Assembly (NCBI RefSeq): GCF_000718635.1
Contig: NZ_JOBF01000008.1
Span: 149,642-213,641, forward strand
Length of the DNA: 64,000 bases
Direction: 5' to 3'
Source of the DNA: Streptomyces varsoviensis
GTDB lineage: Bacteria > Actinomycetota > Actinomycetes > Streptomycetales > Streptomycetaceae
Part shown: piece after piece, positions 60,622 to 64,000 of the stretch
Layout of the letters: each line of letters begins with the position of its first letter
Numbering within the stretch: position 1 is the stretch's first letter
Made by a program: the position numbers and the translations under genes
Notes under the pieces: model-generated
Databases searched by the model: none
Seen by the model: the letters and a program-made list of their open reading frames with translations, nothing else
Told to the model about the DNA's origin: nothing

Positions 60622-61800
60622 CTATGGCAGCGGCAGCAGGCCATGCGCCGGGAAGACCGCCCGCCGCGTCGCGAGGATCGCCTGATCCAGCCGGTCCGCG
60701 GGGTCGTATCCGGACTCCACGAAATCCCGCCAGCCAGGGGCCCGCCCGTCCGTCATACGGGCCGGGGCCGACTCGCGGGTCCGCCGGTACACCTCGTGCC
60801 GCCACTCGTCCGGCACCGGGGACTCCGGCGGGACCGCCCGCCCCGCCGCGATGCCCACCAGATGCGTCCACGTCCGCGGCACCACGTCGACCACCGCGTA
60901 CCCGCCGCCGCCCAGCGCCACCCAGCGCCCGCCCGCGTGCTCATGCGCCAGCGCGTGGCAGGACTCGGCCACCATCCGCTGCGCGTCCAGCGACACCGCC
61001 AGATGCGCCAGCGGGTCCTCGAAGTGCGTGTCGGCGCCGTGCTGCGTCACCAGCACATCGGGCCGGAACGCCGCCAGCAGCTCCGGCACCACCGCGTGGA
61101 ACGCCCGCAGCCACCCCTCGTCCCCGGTCCCCGCCGGCAGCGCGACGTTGACGGCCGAGCCCTCGGCGCCGTCCGCCCCCGTCTCCTGCGGCCAGCCGGT
61201 CTGCGGGAAGAGCGTGCTGGGGTGCTCGTGCAGCGAGATGGTGAGCACCCGCGGGTCCTCCCAGAAGGCCGCCTGCACCCCGTCCCCGTGGTGCACGTCC
61301 ACATCCACGTACGCGACCCGGCGCGCCCCCAGCTCCAGGAGCCGCGCCACCGCCAGCGCCGCGTCGTTGTAGACGCAGAACCCGGACGCGCCGCCCGGCA
61401 TCGCGTGGTGCAGCCCGCCCGTGAAGTTCACTGCGTGCAGCGCCTCGCCGCGCCACACCGCCTCGGCCGCGCCCACCGACTGGCCGGCGATCAGCGCCGA
61501 CGCCTCGTGCATCCCCGCGAACGCCGGATCGTCGACGGTCCCGAGCCCGTACGTGCCGTCGGCCGCGCCCGGCTCGGCCGACACCCGCCGCACGGCGTCC
61601 ACGTAGTCCTGCCGGTGCACGAGCCGCAGCGTGGAGTCGCCGGCGGACTTCGCGGCCACCACGTCGACCTCGCGGTGCAGCCCGTACGACTCGATCAGCC
61701 GCATGGTCAGCGCGAGCCGCACCGGGTCCATCGGGTGCCCCGGGCCGAAGTCGTAGCCCGTTACTGCCTCATCCCACATCAACTGTGCGCGGCCGCTCAT
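60622..61800 (-). CDS. acuC: AcuC-type histone-deacetylase-like deacetylase
   Basis: A 392-residue zinc deacetylase of the arginase/HDAC fold. ATG 61800 gives MSGRAQLMWDEAVTGYDFGP. The catalytic region is NFTGGLHHAMPGGASGFCVY, with the His pair, and VAYVDVDVHHGDGVQAAFW has the metal Asp/His ligands. LVTQHGADTHFEDPLAHL follows. AcuC of Bacillus deacetylates acetyl-CoA synthetase. A similar role in acetate metabolism is plausible, but no acs gene is near. Its 5' end overlaps the 3' end of the MFS gene by 32 bp in the same direction, so the pair is probably coupled. Confidence 0.93.
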   Translation of the reverse strand: MSGRAQLMWDEAVTGYDFGPGHPMDPVRLALTMRLIESYGLHREVDVVAAKSAGDSTLRLVHRQDYVDAVRRVSAEPGAADGTYGLGTVDDPAFAGMHEASALIAGQSVGAAEAVWRGEALHAVNFTGGLHHAMPGGASGFCVYNDAALAVARLLELGARRVAYVDVDVHHGDGVQAAFWEDPRVLTISLHEHPSTLFPQTGWPQETGADGAEGSAVNVALPAGTGDEGWLRAFHAVVPELLAAFRPDVLVTQHGADTHFEDPLAHLAVSLDAQRMVAESCHALAHEHAGGRWVALGGGGYAVVDVVPRTWTHLVGIAAGRAVPPESPVPDEWRHEVYRRTRESAPARMTDGRAPGWRDFVESGYDPADRLDQAILATRRAVFPAHGLLPLP

Positions 61801-63067
61801 GCCCGCCACGGTATCGGTCGGCGGCGGAACCGAACGAGTGGGCGTAGAAGAGCGTCGCAAGCACCAGCAGCATCGGTACGGCCATCGCGCCTCGATAGCT
61901 CCACGCCTCCCCCAAGGCACCGACGAGCGGGGAACCGATCAGAAAGCCCACATAGTTGAAGATGTTCAGCCGCGCGATGGCGATATCGCTCGCCCCGGGG
62001 AACAGCCGCCCGGCCGCCGCGAAGGTCTGCGGCACGATCACACACAGCCCGAGGCCGAGGGCCGTGAACCCGAGCATCCCGGCCCACGCTCCGGGCGCGA
62101 CCGCGACCGCCCCGAAGCCGCACGCCGCCACCACCGCCCCGGCCCGTACGACCGCCACCGGCCCGAACCGCCGCACCCCGCGGTCACCGACGGCCCGCCC
62201 GAGCAGGGTCATCACCATGTAGACGTTGTACGGGACCGTCGAAAGCTGCTCCGAGCTGTGCAGCACGTCCTGGAGGTACTTGGCGCTCCAGTTGGACACG
62301 GTCGAGTCGCCTATATAGGCGAAGGTCATGACCAGGCACAGCGGCAGCAACAGCCGCATGGCGACCGCCGGCGACCCTTTCCGGGTCCCCTTCGTGTCCG
62401 CTCTCTCTCGGCCCTCGCGACTCTCGCAGTCCTCGTGGCTCTCGCGGTCCTCGCAGCCCTTGCGACTCTCGCGGCTCTCGGACTCCGGGCGGCGCTGGTC
62501 GACGTACCAGCGGCTGGCGACGAGGGCGGCGGGGACCACCACGGCGACGAGCGGCGCGTAGAGGACGGCGAGCGAGAGATGCCAGTGGGCGCCGGCCCAG
62601 GCGAGCGAGGCCCCGATGATCCCGCCGAGGCTGTACGCGGCGTGGAACCCCAGCATGATGCTCCGCCCGTACGCCCGCTGGAGGCTCACGCCGAGCATGT
62701 TCATCGACGCGTCGAGAGCGCCCACGGCCAGCCCGAACAGCCCGAGGGCGACCGCCGCCTCCCACACGGCGTCGCCGGAGCCCGCGGCGAGAAGCGCGAG
62801 GCACACGACGGGCTGCGCCCAGCGCAGCACGACGCTCGGCCGCGCCCGCGCCACCAGACGCTCCGTGCCGAGACTGCCGACGCCCGCGAGGATCGGCACG
62901 GCGGCCAGGAAGACGGGCAGCAGCCCGTCGGATATCCCGTACTGATCCTGAATGGCCGGGATTCGGGTCACGAGCAGCGCGAACACCGCGCCCTGCACGA
63001 AGAAGCCGACGGCCAGGGCCAGCCGGCCGTGCCGCAGGCGCGCCACTGAATCAGCGGGGGCAGTCAT
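61769..63067 (-). CDS. MFS transporter with charged repeat loop
   Basis: A 432-residue major facilitator of about twelve helices, with LDASMNMLGVSLQRAYGRSI in helices 4-5 and GFHAAYSLGGIIGASLAWAG following. This group resembles Actinobacterial MFS exporters near FucP/YcaD-like proteins. The central cytoplasmic loop (about residues 192-231) is unusual: it is built of ESRES/DRESHEDCES-type units rich in Glu, Arg and Ser, encoded by a short CTCGCG-based DNA repeat. The stop lies inside acuC. Substrate unknown. Confidence 0.88.
   Translation of the reverse strand: MTAPADSVARLRHGRLALAVGFFVQGAVFALLVTRIPAIQDQYGISDGLLPVFLAAVPILAGVGSLGTERLVARARPSVVLRWAQPVVCLALLAAGSGDAVWEAAVALGLFGLAVGALDASMNMLGVSLQRAYGRSIMLGFHAAYSLGGIIGASLAWAGAHWHLSLAVLYAPLVAVVVPAALVASRWYVDQRRPESESRESRKGCEDRESHEDCESREGRERADTKGTRKGSPAVAMRLLLPLCLVMTFAYIGDSTVSNWSAKYLQDVLHSSEQLSTVPYNVYMVMTLLGRAVGDRGVRRFGPVAVVRAGAVVAACGFGAVAVAPGAWAGMLGFTALGLGLCVIVPQTFAAAGRLFPGASDIAIARLNIFNYVGFLIGSPLVGALGEAWSYRGAMAVPMLLVLATLFYAHSFGSAADRYRGGHERPRTVDVG
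62375..62494. repeat. Short CTCGCG(A/G)(C/T)TCTCG-type repeat in the MFS gene
   Basis: Degenerate 9-12 bp words (CTCTCGCGGTCCTCGCAG and variants) are tandemly arranged. They encode the charged loop residues about 192-231 in frame. Confidence 0.7.
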
Positions 63068-63192
63068 GGCGGGGAGCGTACGGGCCGCGACTACCGCTGG
63101 GTAGATGGATCACACAGCGAATTACGGGAGTTGGGGGCAGGGTCGAGTACGAGGCCGGGGTCAGGGCCGGCCCGGGCCGGCGCGGAGGCGGC

Positions 63193-63837
63193 TCAGGCCA
63201 GGAGACGCGGGAGGTCACCCAGGTCGGTGAAGACCGCGGTCGCGGCGGACAGCCGGTCGGCGGGGGTCATGGAGGTGAAGCCGAATACGTCCATCCCCGC
63301 GGCGATGGCGGCCTCCACCCCGAGCGGGCTGTCCTCGATCACGACGCACCGGTCCGGCTCGACCCCCATCGACCGCGCGGCGTGGAGGAACAGGTCGGGC
63401 GCCGGCTTGCCTTGGCCAACGTCGTCCACGCTGAAGATCCACTCCTCCTCGAACCACTCGTCGAGCCCGGCCTTGCGCTGCCCGACACTGATCCGCTCGT
63501 GGGTGCCCGAGGACGCCACGCAGTACGAGACCCCCTCGGCGACCAGGTACTCCAGCAGTTCGGCCGCGCCCTTCACCGGCTGGAGCTGCTGCTCGAAGAC
63601 ATGGAACGTCCGGGCGTGCAGCGTCTCGTCGAACTCCGCCGGCAACTGCCGGCCGGTCCGCTCCCGGATGATGTCGTGGACGCGGTGGACGGCGGAGCCC
63701 ATGTAGTCGCGGAGGGACTCCTCGTACGAGGTGGGGTGGCCCAGTTCGGTCAGGTACTCGGACAGCACTTGGTTGGCGAGCGGCTCGCTGTCGACGAGCA
63801 CTCCGTCGTTGTCGAAGATGACGAGGTCGTAGCGCAT
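63193..63837 (-). CDS. HAD hydrolase, beta-phosphoglucomutase/phosphatase-like
   Basis: A 214-residue HAD protein with motif I VIFDNDGVLVDSEPLANQV, a helical cap (about 17-80), motif II CVASSGTHERISVG, motif III Lys in DVGQGKPAPDLFLHAARSMG and motif IV VVIEDSPLGVEAAIAAGMD. This is the pattern of sugar-phosphate phosphatases and beta-phosphoglucomutases. One Asp+2 acid/base residue in motif I is present (DND), so a phosphatase is likely. It lies immediately beside the rRNA operon terminator, on the same strand. Confidence 0.92.
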   Translation of the reverse strand: MRYDLVIFDNDGVLVDSEPLANQVLSEYLTELGHPTSYEESLRDYMGSAVHRVHDIIRERTGRQLPAEFDETLHARTFHVFEQQLQPVKGAAELLEYLVAEGVSYCVASSGTHERISVGQRKAGLDEWFEEEWIFSVDDVGQGKPAPDLFLHAARSMGVEPDRCVVIEDSPLGVEAAIAAGMDVFGFTSMTPADRLSAATAVFTDLGDLPRLLA

Positions 63838-63860
63838 GACTGCACCCTAAACGCAAAAAT

Positions 63861-63898
63861 GCCTCAGCCCCCGAACCATACGGTTCGGGAACTGAGGC
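63861..63898 (-). terminator. rRNA operon terminator
   Basis: GCCTCAG/CTGAGGC and CCCGAACC/GGTTCGGG form a two-part stem (63861-63898) around an ATAC loop. On the minus strand it is followed by a T-run (ATTTTTGCG), giving a rho-independent terminator just after the 5S gene. Confidence 0.92.
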
Positions 63899-63908
63899 GT
63901 TTCAAAAT

Positions 63909-64000
63909 TTGTTCGGCGGCGTCCTACTCTCCCACAGGGTCCCCCCTGCAGTACCATCGGCGCTGAAAGGCTTAGCTTCCGGGTTCGGAATGTAACCGGG
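63909..64000 (-). rRNA. rrf: 5S rRNA, 3' part (5' end outside window)
   Basis: Read on the minus strand, positions 64000-63909 give CCCGGTTACATTCCGAACCC in the loop region and, near the 3' end, GGAGAGTAGGACGCCGCCGA. Both are characteristic of bacterial 5S rRNA. About 92 bases of the usual 120 are inside the window. The 23S and 16S genes should lie beyond 64000, upstream in transcription. Confidence 0.95.

Overview
The window is high-GC chromosomal DNA that reads as Streptomyces or a very close actinomycete. Codon bias at third positions is strongly G/C, GTG and TTG starts are common, and several hallmark genes are present: the developmental sigma factor BldN with its anti-sigma partner RsbN, Rex with a near-consensus Rex operator, a BldC-like small DNA-binding protein, DUF2637 and DUF3558 proteins, and futalosine-pathway menaquinone genes. 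Nothing in the sequence names the species.

Layout, left to right. 1-10.6 kb: the end of a lipase, a dicarboxylate symporter, DUF4229, mqnE, an AsnC/Lrp regulator, a 47-residue basic peptide gene, then the UbiD-like / MqnP / UbiX operon of late menaquinone synthesis, a PLDc_N membrane protein and a Tat-exported phosphoesterase. 10.5-18.4 kb: a minus-strand block for cytochrome c maturation (ResA, CcdA, ResB, CcsB) preceded by a deacetylase-like lipoprotein, a histidine phosphatase and hemL. 18.6-28.5 kb is the accessory part: a repeat-rich gene-free stretch, a two-gene unit made of a membrane-anchored STAND/NB-ARC NTPase and a small partner, YnfA, an SDR and a VOC protein, and a compact RiPP-like locus. 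28.6-44.7 kb: RtcB, two DUF3558 lipoproteins, a huge repeat-bearing DUF2637 protein, divergent lysS/argS, a sugar ABC importer, an HTH membrane protein and a DUF4232 lipoprotein. 44.7-51.8 kb: an anti-sigma-type ATPase and the rex-hemA-hemC-hemD-hemB operon. 52.1-64 kb: glutaredoxin, HAD phosphatase, bldN-rsbN, acyltransferase and epimerase genes, bS22, BldC-like protein, a phosphatase-like protein, acuC-MFS, a HAD hydrolase, and the tail of an rRNA operon (5S, minus strand).

Much of the core content serves respiration: menaquinone, cytochrome c, haem, and the NADH/NAD+ sensor Rex that probably controls the haem operon from the operator at 51790-51805. A second theme is short tandem repeats. 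In-register minisatellites of 18-39 bp or larger occur both between genes and inside coding regions (hemA, the DUF2637 gene, the STAND NTPase, the MFS transporter, the HTH protein, the histidine phosphatase), usually in surface loops or linkers.

The best candidate for an undescribed system is 24755-28508: a TPR regulator that appears to have lost its helix-turn-helix, divergent from a 38-residue peptide gene ending in a Gly/Asn/Asp-rich segment with Cys-Lys, a strong hairpin, an asparagine-synthetase-like enzyme without the glutaminase cysteine, and a TylM1/DesVI-like methyltransferase. The second candidate is the STAND NTPase pair at 19686-22884, whose two proteins share an N-terminal GQVVVG motif.
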